DNA from: CBDBND01 sp965207985
GTDB lineage: Bacteria; Pseudomonadota; Alphaproteobacteria; Rhodospirillales; Rhodospirillaceae
DNA: 64,000 nucleotides
NCBI GenBank assembly: GCA_965207985.1
Contig: CBDBND010000035.1
Location: 889,658-953,657 of the forward strand
Direction of reading: 5' to 3'
Part shown: positions 35,750 to 44,208 of the stretch, piece by piece
How the letters are laid out: every line of letters begins with the position of its first letter
Numbering within the stretch: position 1 is the first letter of the stretch
Made by a program: the position numbers and the translations under genes
Notes under the pieces: model-generated
Seen by the model: the letters and a program-made list of their open reading frames with translations, nothing else
Database searches by the model: none
Told to the model about the DNA's origin: nothing

Positions 35750-36754
35750 ATGAAGGCCTGGGAAATCGGAGATCAGACAGACCTGGATTCGCTTCGGATG
35801 GTGGAGCGCGACGCGCCCATTGCCGGACACGGTGAGGCGGTCCTTGCGGTTGAAGCCTGCTCCCTTAATCACCGTGATCTCATGATTATGCGGGGCCGTT
35901 ACGGCGGGCCCAAACCGGAATCACGTATCCCACTGAGCGACATGTCCGGTGAAGTGGTGGCCATCGGCCAAGGTGTCTCTAATGTTCAGCCGGGCGACAA
36001 AGTCGGTGCAACCCATTTCACGGGCTGGATCAATGGCGATTGGGCGCCTGCGTATTTTGGCCATGATCTTGGCAGTACGGCCGATGGCGTTTTAGCCGAG
36101 CGTATCGTGGTTCCGGCACATTGCCTGTACAAACTGCCAAGCAATTTAAGTATCGAAGCGAGCGCCACCTTGCCAGTCGCCGGTGCGACGGTTTGGTCGT
36201 GCGTTCAAACACTCGGCGGAATAAAGGCGGGAGACACCGTTTTAATGCTGGGAACCGGTGGTGTTTCAGTCTTCGGCCTGCAGATTGCCAAAATGAACGG
36301 TGCTCGTACGGCCATCACGTCGTCCAGCGATGAAAAGTTGGAGCGAATGCGCATCCTCGGTGCCGACGTGACCGTCAATTACCGAACCAATCCTGATTGG
36401 GATAAGGAAATTCTGGAGAAGACCGGTGGTGTCGACATTGTCGTGGAAACCGGTGGTAGTGGAACCTTAGGCAAGTCCATTGCCTGTTGTGCTCCCAATG
36501 GCAGAATCGGACTTATCGGCGCGCTCGCGGCCGGAGGAGAACAGCCAAGTCTGGGCGGCCTGTTGCTCAAGAATTTGGTCTTAAAGGGGATTACCTCTGG
36601 CAGCCGGACCATGATGGAAGACCTTGTTGCCGCCATTGAAGCCAACGGCTTCGATCCGATCGTTGACAGCGTTTTCGACTTCGACCAGGCCCCTGAGGCG
36701 TATAAATACCTGGATAGTGGGTCGCACATCGGCAAAGTGGTGATCAAAGTCTAG
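35750..36754 (+). CDS. Zinc-type alcohol dehydrogenase family protein (MDR), copy 2
   Basis: A 334-aa paralogue of the preceding gene, beginning MKAWEIGDQTDLDSLRMVER against MKVYEVGDQKGIESLRMVDR. It has the same layout: ACSLNHRDLMIMRGRYGGP, IPLSDMSGEVVAIG and MLGTGGVSVFGLQIAKMNG. An AGGAGG-like ribosome site (GCAGGAGGACGCC) precedes the ATG. The tandem pair probably arose by duplication and is likely co-transcribed. Its last bases overlap the end of the convergent gene by 4. Confidence 0.88.
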   Translation: MKAWEIGDQTDLDSLRMVERDAPIAGHGEAVLAVEACSLNHRDLMIMRGRYGGPKPESRIPLSDMSGEVVAIGQGVSNVQPGDKVGATHFTGWINGDWAPAYFGHDLGSTADGVLAERIVVPAHCLYKLPSNLSIEASATLPVAGATVWSCVQTLGGIKAGDTVLMLGTGGVSVFGLQIAKMNGARTAITSSSDEKLERMRILGADVTVNYRTNPDWDKEILEKTGGVDIVVETGGSGTLGKSIACCAPNGRIGLIGALAAGGEQPSLGGLLLKNLVLKGITSGSRTMMEDLVAAIEANGFDPIVDSVFDFDQAPEAYKYLDSGSHIGKVVIKV

Positions 36755-37287
36755 CTGCTTTCGGCTTGTCGCTTAATCGACGCCAGCAGTCGCATACGGA
36801 TCAGTCCTGACCAGGGTCTGATAATCGTCCAATAGAGTCTGAACAAGCGCACCGTCTTAGCGTCGGTACAGAAAACGCGCGTCTCCGTATCTATGCGCAC
36901 CCGGTCATCGCCCAAAACTGTCAACCAGATCCCCCAGACCAGTTTCATACATCCGGGCTCGTTGAATTCACGAAATGCGGCTGCATCAACCGCATTCTTA
37001 TCTTTTGGCGCATTACGGCCGCCGAGTAAGCCTCTCATCAGATCGTGCGGTGGCGTGCGAATAAGCGGCATAAAGTCATTCACCGACATATACCGGTCCG
37101 GGATCTCTTTGTTGTAAATCCGGGCAGGAATACGCCACAGGCGCATGAGGGCTTTGGCAATGGTGGAATCGGTGATGTCCATCGCCTCCACCGCTTCAAA
37201 CACGCGCACTGGCTGAGCCAAAACCACGGTCGTGTGATGTTCGGAGAACTGGTAATCGGGCACCAAACTGTTCAACACATCGGACAT
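36751..37287 (-). CDS. SRPBCC-like hypothetical protein
   Basis: A 178-aa protein without signal peptide. The pattern YQFSEHHTTVVLAQPVRVFE at the start, GIWLTVLGDDRVRIDTETRV and the closing LYWTIIRPWSGLIRMRLLAS resembles SRPBCC/DUF2867-type ligand-binding folds. Relatives often end with TETRV and a YW-x-IRPxSGLIR motif. The function is unknown. It overlaps the convergent dehydrogenase gene by 4 bases. Confidence 0.6.
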   Translation of the reverse strand: MSDVLNSLVPDYQFSEHHTTVVLAQPVRVFEAVEAMDITDSTIAKALMRLWRIPARIYNKEIPDRYMSVNDFMPLIRTPPHDLMRGLLGGRNAPKDKNAVDAAAFREFNEPGCMKLVWGIWLTVLGDDRVRIDTETRVFCTDAKTVRLFRLYWTIIRPWSGLIRMRLLASIKRQAESS

Positions 37288-37394
37288 GAGACCACCGAAA
37301 TTAACTGCCTGATGGGCTTAATGGCCTAGTCAGCCTTTGGCAAGAGGGTCGCCTGTGGCAGACTAAACGGTCGTCTTAATGCAGGAGCTTAAAC

Positions 37395-38477
37395 ATGATT
37401 CCCAATACCGGACGGGGCATGGTCGGACGCCTTGAGCGGGTTCCCAAACTGGACTTGGAGAACTACCAGGACTTCTGCGAGGGCGTACGCAAATACACCC
37501 TGGGTGATCTCAGGGGTCCGGCCATGGTTGAAGTTGAGAAAGCACTGGAAGAAGTCGCGGCATCCGGAGACAAGGACTTAACCGATATCGGCGATCTGCG
37601 TTCCATCTTTGATCCTATCCCCATCATTAAGACCCGCAACCGGGTGATGCGCTCCATTCAAGAAATGACGTGGCGCAGTTTGACGGACGAATACTACGGG
37701 GATGCTGAAAAATACGCCGCAGAATTGGCTGATTACGACAAACGAGGTCCGGGAACCGTCGAGTATGATCTTGATTGGGAACCGCCCGCGTATACCCGTG
37801 AGCCCATTCATATTATGCCCGGTGGTTACACCGAAGCGGAACTTGGCGGCTACGTTTATCACCACGGATCCAACACGTTCTTTGAGGGCATGAATACCCA
37901 GGACGAATCGAACATTGCAATCGTCAATGCGATAGAAAGCCCTAAAGACGGCAAAGTACAGCGTATCCTTGATATCGGCTGCACCATCGGTCAAACCACG
38001 GTCGCGTTGAAAGAACGGTTCCCCGAAGCCGAGGTTTGGGGCATTGATGCCGGTGCGCCGATGGTGCGCTTTGCCCATAAACGGGCAGTCGATCTAGGCC
38101 AAGAGATTCATTTCGCCCACCGTCTTGCCGAAGATACGAAATTTCCCGACGGCCATTTTGACATGGTCAGCGCCTTCATTTTGTTCCACGAAGTGACCAT
38201 GGAAGCGCAGGCGCAAATATTGAGAGAAGTCTTCCGGGTATTACGTCCCGGCGGTACCTTTAACATCTCTGATTTTCCGCACAACCTAAAGGACAACTAT
38301 CCGCCATTCATGCGCTACTTCATTGAAATCGACAGCAAGGACAATTGCGAACCCTACGCGTTCGACTTCACCATGTGCGATTTTCAGAAAAATCTTCAGG
38401 ATGTTGGTTTCAAGACATGGTCCGGCGAAGATCAGATCATGGTTGTCAAAACAGTGCATGCGGAGAAGCCCGCATAG
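37395..38477 (+). CDS. Class I SAM-dependent methyltransferase
   Basis: A 360-aa protein with an extra N-terminal domain of about 180 residues before a Methyltransf_11/25-type domain. Motif I is ILDIGCTIGQTTVALKERFP, motif II EVWGIDAGAPMVRFAHKRA, and DMVSAFILFHEV with VFRVLRPGGTFNISDF follow. The third glycine position of motif I is Thr-Ile-Gly rather than GxGxG, within family variation. The substrate is unknown. The start follows GGAGCTTAAAC. Confidence 0.85.
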   Translation: MIPNTGRGMVGRLERVPKLDLENYQDFCEGVRKYTLGDLRGPAMVEVEKALEEVAASGDKDLTDIGDLRSIFDPIPIIKTRNRVMRSIQEMTWRSLTDEYYGDAEKYAAELADYDKRGPGTVEYDLDWEPPAYTREPIHIMPGGYTEAELGGYVYHHGSNTFFEGMNTQDESNIAIVNAIESPKDGKVQRILDIGCTIGQTTVALKERFPEAEVWGIDAGAPMVRFAHKRAVDLGQEIHFAHRLAEDTKFPDGHFDMVSAFILFHEVTMEAQAQILREVFRVLRPGGTFNISDFPHNLKDNYPPFMRYFIEIDSKDNCEPYAFDFTMCDFQKNLQDVGFKTWSGEDQIMVVKTVHAEKPA

Positions 38478-38576
38478 TTGGCTAACATAAAAACGGTGAA
38501 ATTAAGAAAGAGCCCGGCTTTTCCAGGTTCTTCAAATTTTGGAACGTACATAAAATCCAGTTACCGGCAATTCTAG

Positions 38577-39580
38577 TCAGAATTTAGCTTCCATTAACTG
38601 CGTACCTTCGCTTGTAAAAATATCATGCATCTGTGTATGAGCGCCCAAAAACCGAAAATAGTCCTGAGTTTCCAGAACAAGATTTCGTCTTATCTCAAGC
38701 AACGCACTACTGCCGGGTTTCATTTCTCGGAACAAAGAGTCATAAGTGGAGACACCATACAAAAATCCGCACGATCTGATTGATAAAACGATACTAGGTG
38801 GCTCAAGTTCTTCTTTCCAACTACAATCAAACGACGTATTCGAAAGTTCGTTGAGCATCGCAAGTTGCACGACGGATGTAGAACACTTTTTGTCAGTATC
38901 AACTAATAGCGACGGCACTCCATTTCTTGGCGATTGCAAATAGATACTGTCAAATAGACCAGATCCGCACCCAAGGTTGACGTACCCGGAAGGCTATTCT
39001 GGCAAAAAGCTTTCCATGTTCAAGAAATCAGGTACGACCCAAGTGGCAAAATAGACGTCTGCATCTATTGCTTTTTGACTGCTTTTCCCACCCAGGTATT
39101 TGTCTATGATTGCGGTGTATTGTTGTTGAACAACGCTTTTCCAGGTTGTGAAAGCTTTTGAAGTTTCTTTCTTCCAGTCGTCCAAAAAGTCAGTCGTTAC
39201 ACTGTCATAGCGAATCCGCATAGGAAGGTGTTGCGTAAATAGATCCAGGTTAGGGCTTTTGAAGTTTCTTTCTTCCAGTCGTCCAAAAAGTCAGTCGTTA
39301 CACTGTCATAGCGAATCCGCATAGGAAGGTGTTGCGTAAATAGATCCAGGTTAGGGCTGATGGTCGAGTAGCCCTTCAGCCGTTGTATGAGAATTTTTTG
39401 CAAAGCATATTGAGAAGCAAGTCTGTAATGAATGCGTCGCCCTATTTCATGTTTATGATTGATTTCGACAATGCGGCCCTTATCTGACTGCAAAAGCTCT
39501 ACATAAATGTTGCACGCCTCTTCGAACTCATGTCTTTCCATGGCATTAGATACGGCGAGGTACTGTTTATCAAAATTCAT
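38577..39580 (-). pseudogene. SAM-methyltransferase-like gene broken by a 101-bp duplication and an amber codon
   Basis: Three same-strand segments together read as one gene of roughly 300 codons. The first (39580 to about 39258) begins MNFDKQYLAVSNAMERHEFE. It runs into a tandem duplication that shifts the frame. The second (39221-38994) repeats MRIRYDSVTTDFLDDWKKET, continues FTTWKSVVQQQYTAIIDKY and ends FLPE-TAG. The third (38993-38577), in the same frame as the second, begins PSGYVNLGCGSGLFDSIYLQ, a SAM-binding motif I, and ends at 38577. It resembles putative sugar O-methyltransferases. The region is more AT-rich than its neighbours, suggesting transfer. Confidence 0.75.
39156..39357. 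repeat. Perfect 101-bp tandem duplication
   Basis: Copy 1 is 39156-39256 and copy 2 is 39257-39357, both beginning TTTTGAAGTTTC and ending GGTTAGGGC. By eye they are identical, indicating a very recent event. The length is not a multiple of three, so it shifts the reading frame of the methyltransferase-like gene it lies in. Confidence 0.93.
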
Positions 39581-39634
39581 TACTGATACTCGGCACCCCG
39601 TTTTTCACCCTGGTTATATGCAACGAAATTACCA

Positions 39635-40978
39635 CTATACATGAATGCCCTCACCCTCATGTTTGATCGGCGAAATGAGATCCGACGAAAAACTCTTGGC
39701 TCCGGCAAAGAAATGTCCTAACGACCAAAATAAAGCAATGACTGTCACACATGGCAACGCAAAACGTAATGCTTCTGACCCTAGATTGGGAGTTAACACA
39801 TCACTGACAATGCCAACCAACGGAGGCCCCAATCCGAGAGAAATGATATTTGTAATGAACAAGGATACGGCTACGGCGACACCACGCATGCGTACCGGTG
39901 AGAATCCCTGAATGGCCGATGCCATTGGACCGAGGTGGATGGAATACAGAAGAACAGAGAAACTCAGAAATATCAGCGCAAGCGTTGAATCAGAAACGAT
40001 AAAGATCATCAATGTTAATGGGGCCGCGCAAAAGGTTGCAGCGGCCGGTAACCACATGTACCAGCGTTCATCACGGCGGCTTAAAAGATCTACAAGACGC
40101 CCACCTAGCAATGTGCCAGCCCCGCCCCCAAAGCCAATAATGGGGGCAAGCCATGTACCGATTTCACCTGACCCCATCCCATAGGTGCGGTCCAGAAAAG
40201 ACGGCATCCACTGCAAAGTCGTAAGGTAGGCCAGTCCCGTCAGAGCGCCGCCAGCAATAAAATGACGGTAGGCACGCCGCTGCCAAAGATGGGACGCAAC
40301 AACACGTATAGCTGGGACGGTACCACTGTCTGCAAGCCCCTCCACGCGGCCACGTTGAGGCTCACGCATCGTCAATCGAATCACGATGGCGAGGATGACG
40401 CCCGGTAATCCCACAGCAATAAACGCCACTCTCCAATTAAAGAATTCGTTGATCCATCCGCCGACAAGGAACCCAAATAAAACGCCGAGAGAAATGCCCG
40501 ATGAAAAAATCGATAGGGCCATTGCCCGGTGTTGGGGCGGAAAATAATCAGAGATCAATGAGTGTGAGGCCGGTGTGTATCCAGCTTCACCGACAGCTAC
40601 ACCTATGCGCGCCAACATGAGTTGCAAAAAGTTTTGGGCAAGCCCGCACAGAGCGGTCATGACGCTCCACACGACGAGCACAATAGCGATCAAACTGCGC
40701 CGATTGACGTGATCGGTCAAACGTCCCATGGGAATACCCATGACCGCGTAAAACACGGCAAAGGCGGTGCCCGCCAAAAAGCCGAGCTGGGTATCCGACA
40801 AGTCGAGGTCCGCTTTGATAGGCGGCATAAGAATGGCAAGGATTTGCCGGTCGATATAATTGACGGTGAATGTAAAAAGGAGAAGCCCGAGAACATATCG
40901 ACGATAGATGACCGAACCAGACTCGCCTAACTGGGCTTCATGCGTTCTCGTCTCGGTCACCGCGGTGTCGCCTGCCAT
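39635..40978 (-). CDS. Major facilitator superfamily transporter
   Basis: About 447 aa with twelve predicted membrane helices. Family marks: FTVNYIDRQILAILMPPIKA with DLDLSDTQLGFLAG in TM1-2, the loop 2-3 motif MGIPMGRLTDHVNRRSLIA, and GRIGVAVGEAGYTPA-like ARIGVAVGEAGYTPASHSLI. This pattern is that of Spinster/ACS-type transporters of organic anions. A start at 40978 (MAGDTAV) or 40993 is possible; both overlap the upstream cupin gene slightly. It is the last gene of the RutA-like/M24/cupin/MFS unit and could import the substrate of that pathway. Confidence 0.9.
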   Translation of the reverse strand: MAGDTAVTETRTHEAQLGESGSVIYRRYVLGLLLFTFTVNYIDRQILAILMPPIKADLDLSDTQLGFLAGTAFAVFYAVMGIPMGRLTDHVNRRSLIAIVLVVWSVMTALCGLAQNFLQLMLARIGVAVGEAGYTPASHSLISDYFPPQHRAMALSIFSSGISLGVLFGFLVGGWINEFFNWRVAFIAVGLPGVILAIVIRLTMREPQRGRVEGLADSGTVPAIRVVASHLWQRRAYRHFIAGGALTGLAYLTTLQWMPSFLDRTYGMGSGEIGTWLAPIIGFGGGAGTLLGGRLVDLLSRRDERWYMWLPAAATFCAAPLTLMIFIVSDSTLALIFLSFSVLLYSIHLGPMASAIQGFSPVRMRGVAVAVSLFITNIISLGLGPPLVGIVSDVLTPNLGSEALRFALPCVTVIALFWSLGHFFAGAKSFSSDLISPIKHEGEGIHV

Positions 40979-41691
40979 ACCAAAACCAAACACCCATCTG
41001 TCGATGACACGATGGGGGCGTTACGGTCACCGGGCGGGCGATACAAATAGTGCAGTCGCTTCACAGAGGTTCCGTCGGCAAGCTCAGCTGTACCTTCGAC
41101 AACGATACACTCCAAGTCGCGCCCATTAGAACTTTGGATTTCACCCTGCCATCCTGGGTGTAGTGAAATAAGTGAAGTGGTATCGCCATTATCTTGGTCT
41201 TTACTGAGCTCTTTCTCGCTAAATTGACCAGCACCGTCACCCTTTAACGTCCAATCCATCGCTCCTGTCTTAAGATGAACAATGTGCGGGCGCCCGTCAT
41301 GCACTTCTTCAAAGGGATACTCGTAGGGTTTGAGAGCTTCGCCCACCGGCACGATGTCTGATACGCCGCCTCGTTTGATGATTATAAGGGCAGACTCCTC
41401 GGAAAGTTCCGTCCATCCATGCACGATCATGCCTGGACGATAGAGATATGACTGCGGTTGCAGGTAATCCGTACCATCCAAGGTCAGCGATCCTTCGAGA
41501 ATATATGCTTCTTCAAATGACGTGTGATAGTGGGCGCCGGACGGGCCGACCCAACCTTTTGGCACTTGAGCGATGGACGTAAACGACTGGTCGTCCGGAT
41601 CTGTATTATAGACCTTCCGGTGCACACCCGTTTTGAAGATCGGTTGCCAAGACAACGTTTCTGGATCAAGACATTTTACATAGGGCCGCAT
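40957..41691 (-). CDS. Bicupin domain protein
   Basis: A 244-aa protein with two cupin barrels. The first has SGAHYHTSFEEAYILEGSLT and YRPGMIVHGW, with the His/His/Glu/His metal set. The second has SLISLHPGWQGE, IVVEGTAELADG and YLYRPPGDRNAP, where the metal set is less complete. It may be a dioxygenase, isomerase or regulatory small-molecule binder. It lies 37 bases after the M24 gene in a same-strand cluster. Confidence 0.82.
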   Translation of the reverse strand: MRPYVKCLDPETLSWQPIFKTGVHRKVYNTDPDDQSFTSIAQVPKGWVGPSGAHYHTSFEEAYILEGSLTLDGTDYLQPQSYLYRPGMIVHGWTELSEESALIIIKRGGVSDIVPVGEALKPYEYPFEEVHDGRPHIVHLKTGAMDWTLKGDGAGQFSEKELSKDQDNGDTTSLISLHPGWQGEIQSSNGRDLECIVVEGTAELADGTSVKRLHYLYRPPGDRNAPIVSSTDGCLVLVWQATPR

Positions 41692-41728
41692 TACGCTCCC
41701 TCCAGAACAGATATGCCGTCTATCTATT

Positions 41729-42961
41729 TTAAGCGGGAATTATCCGCAGGTCCGTCTGCATCGACGTTAGCGCTTCGCACCCCGTCGCCGTAACCCGCGC
41801 TGTATCTTCCAAATGAATAGCACCCCAGCCGATTTCGATGTGAGGCAGATCGACATTGATCACCATGTTTTCTTCGAGCACGCGATCGGCTTTGAGGCCA
41901 GGAGGAAGATCAAGGGGTGTAGGGTCGTCCGTGTGTTCTAAGCCTAGGCTATGGGGAACCGGATCACGGAAAGCGCCGTTGAAACCCGCCATCCTAACGA
42001 CATCGCTTACGCGTTCTCTGATGTCTGAGTAACTTACGCCTGGCCGGATCATGTCGTGGGCGGTCTCCAAGCCAGCCTGCAAGGCCTTGACGCGTTTTTC
42101 CAATTCAGCAGTCGGTTCTCCGACAACGGTGGAGCAGCCGAAGTCCCCGTGATATCCCTTGTACTTGCCAAGTCCATCGAACATCACTGGTTCATTTTCA
42201 ACCACTTTGCGATGGGGCAGTCCTCCGACGCCGCAAGCCAAATACACGCCAGAACCGTCGCGCCTTGCCATACCGGTCATGTAGATTCGAACCAGGTCGT
42301 CCCATGTGGCACCTACGCGCATGGCGTCGATTGCTTCCAAAACGGAGGCCTCGTTGATTTGCGCTGCCCTGCGCAACAGTTCGATTTCCTCATCCGATTT
42401 TACAATGCGGATTTCATTGAAAACATCACGCCGGTAAATGACTTTTGCCTCTGCCAGACCGGCTTCGGGTAATGCTTTAACCAAACGCTCATCGTCGACG
42501 CCGATGACTCCTTTCGCCAACCCGGCTTCTTTGAGCGCGCGGACCAGCCCTCCGATACCATTGGCCGATGGTGAGGAACACCACGTTGAAACACCGCTCA
42601 CCCATTGGGAGGCGAGATCGCTTAAAGGTGCATCGGGACGTGTCGGCCATCCACCATAAGGGATTCCGCCCCCATCCGTGGCCGTGTCTGCGGAAGCGGG
42701 TCGATCCGTGTAGGTGACGATATTAGGCACCCATGTGCCTGCGGTTACAAGCGCGCGGAGGTCCAAAGCGGGAATTACGATAGCGGCAAGTTCAGAGTCA
42801 TTACGCGGTAATACGGCAAAACATGACCAGTCGAAATTCGCGGTCATGATTTGGCTGTAATAGTCGGTCAGGTAATAAACATTGATCGGCAATTGTGTGG
42901 CCAATCCATCGAGACCGTTCTTTTCCATAACCGCAATGGCGCGAGCCTTATTAAGCAGCAT
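41729..42961 (-). CDS. M24-family (Xaa-Pro peptidase/creatinase-like) hydrolase
   Basis: A 410-aa protein with a creatinase-type N-terminal domain (about residues 1-165, YYLTDYYSQIMTANFDW) and a pita-bread C-terminal domain. Metal-site positions: Asp in MFDGLGKYKGY, Asp in HGDFGCSTVV, His in PHSLGLEH, and Glu in IHLEDTARV. The fourth position, usually Glu in an EPG-like motif, reads NVDLPHIE. The altered site suggests a non-peptidase role such as an amidohydrolase of creatinase type. Same-strand neighbour of a RutA-like monooxygenase. Confidence 0.85.
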   Translation of the reverse strand: MLLNKARAIAVMEKNGLDGLATQLPINVYYLTDYYSQIMTANFDWSCFAVLPRNDSELAAIVIPALDLRALVTAGTWVPNIVTYTDRPASADTATDGGGIPYGGWPTRPDAPLSDLASQWVSGVSTWCSSPSANGIGGLVRALKEAGLAKGVIGVDDERLVKALPEAGLAEAKVIYRRDVFNEIRIVKSDEEIELLRRAAQINEASVLEAIDAMRVGATWDDLVRIYMTGMARRDGSGVYLACGVGGLPHRKVVENEPVMFDGLGKYKGYHGDFGCSTVVGEPTAELEKRVKALQAGLETAHDMIRPGVSYSDIRERVSDVVRMAGFNGAFRDPVPHSLGLEHTDDPTPLDLPPGLKADRVLEENMVINVDLPHIEIGWGAIHLEDTARVTATGCEALTSMQTDLRIIPA

Positions 42962-42997
42962 GATGCAATCTCGCTTGGTTTGCCAAAAAGATAGTAC

Positions 42998-44065
42998 CTA
43001 GTTTTTGCGACACTCCAATTTTGGAAGAATGTGTTCGCCAAAGGTATCGATGTCGTTTTCAAAATCAGGGAAGGCAAACATACAGGCCGAAACACCTGCT
43101 TCATCATTGATCCGGTCTAGATAGTTCGTAACCGTTTCATAAGAGCCGACCAGAGTTGGCAGGCCCATAAACATGGACTTGCGCTTAAGGCTCTCCGACA
43201 TCCCTTCGGACTTGTCCAGCTCTGCTTGACCAACCAGATTAGCAATGGCGACTTCATCGGCACCTGCGACGATATGTTCAAATCGTTTCATGGCATCGTC
43301 ATCCGTTTCGGCGGCAAAGACGTTGAACAGGGCAATCGTGCCTACGTCCCGATTTAGTTCTTTTGCATGCGCCTGAAGCTTAGACGTTATGTTCTTGAAA
43401 GCCGTGATGTCAGCTTCGATATCATGACTATTACCACCGGCGATGACAAAATTGCGCTCCCCCATTTCAGCCGTAAAGCGGATACCACGGTCTGACTGGC
43501 CGGCACATACCAGTGGGATCGGCGTGGTTGGAACGGGTTTGATTTCTGCCTCATTCAAATTGAAATACTTGCCCTTGAAATCACATTTGCCGTCCTTCCA
43601 AAGTTCCCGCAACACTGTCACGTATTCGGTGGCGTAATCGTAGCGGGTATCGTAGTGCTCGTCCCCGGGCCACAAACCCATTTGGTTGAACTCATCTTTG
43701 TACCAGCCCGAGACGATATTGAGACCGAAGCGGCCAGGACAAACCGCCTCGATCGTAGAAGCCATACGGGCGGCTACGGCCGGATGCAAAGAAAGATTGG
43801 TGACGGATGGATAAAGATGAATCTTGCTTGTCACCGGTGCCAGCGAGGCTGTGAGCGTGAACGAATCAAGGGCGTAATCCCAATATTCCGTTTCTCCTCC
43901 GAAGCCACGGAATTTGACCATGGACAGAGCAAATTCAAATCCAAGGGCTTCACATTTTAATGTGACATCCCGGTTCAGCTCCCACGTCGGCCAGGTCTCT
44001 GGCACGTTGCGGGAAATGATGAACCCCCCTTTGGCGATGGGCAGAAAAATACCAATTTCCATCAT
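42998..44065 (-). CDS. LLM-class flavin-dependent monooxygenase, RutA-like
   Basis: A 355-aa bacterial luciferase-like protein closely resembling pyrimidine monooxygenase RutA. Shared blocks are FALSMVKFRGFGGETEYWD, VTSKIHLYPSV, PGRFGLNIVSGWYKDEF, MGLWPGDEHYDTRYDYATEY and LVCAGQSDRGIRF. RutA opens the uracil ring with FMN and O2. No rutB-F or flavin reductase gene is next to it, so a different N-heterocycle is possible. It is first in a same-strand cluster with an M24 hydrolase, bicupin and MFS transporter. Confidence 0.87.
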   Translation of the reverse strand: MMEIGIFLPIAKGGFIISRNVPETWPTWELNRDVTLKCEALGFEFALSMVKFRGFGGETEYWDYALDSFTLTASLAPVTSKIHLYPSVTNLSLHPAVAARMASTIEAVCPGRFGLNIVSGWYKDEFNQMGLWPGDEHYDTRYDYATEYVTVLRELWKDGKCDFKGKYFNLNEAEIKPVPTTPIPLVCAGQSDRGIRFTAEMGERNFVIAGGNSHDIEADITAFKNITSKLQAHAKELNRDVGTIALFNVFAAETDDDAMKRFEHIVAGADEVAIANLVGQAELDKSEGMSESLKRKSMFMGLPTLVGSYETVTNYLDRINDEAGVSACMFAFPDFENDIDTFGEHILPKLECRKN

Positions 44066-44208
44066 GATAAATGCGTCTCCCGATGCGTTTTCTTTGGCGC
44101 CACTTGCTTCAGCGCGGGCTTAGATTGGCATTTCTATTGTGACGATACGTGCGGAAGGGTCAACGTAAAGGAAGGGCACGGGACGCAGTCTCGCCAAGTT
44201 AATTCACA

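Noticed and set aside
39156..39357. A CRISPR-like or short tandem repeat array
   Set aside because: There are only two directly adjacent 101-bp units without spacers, lying inside a coding sequence; a simple tandem duplication explains it.
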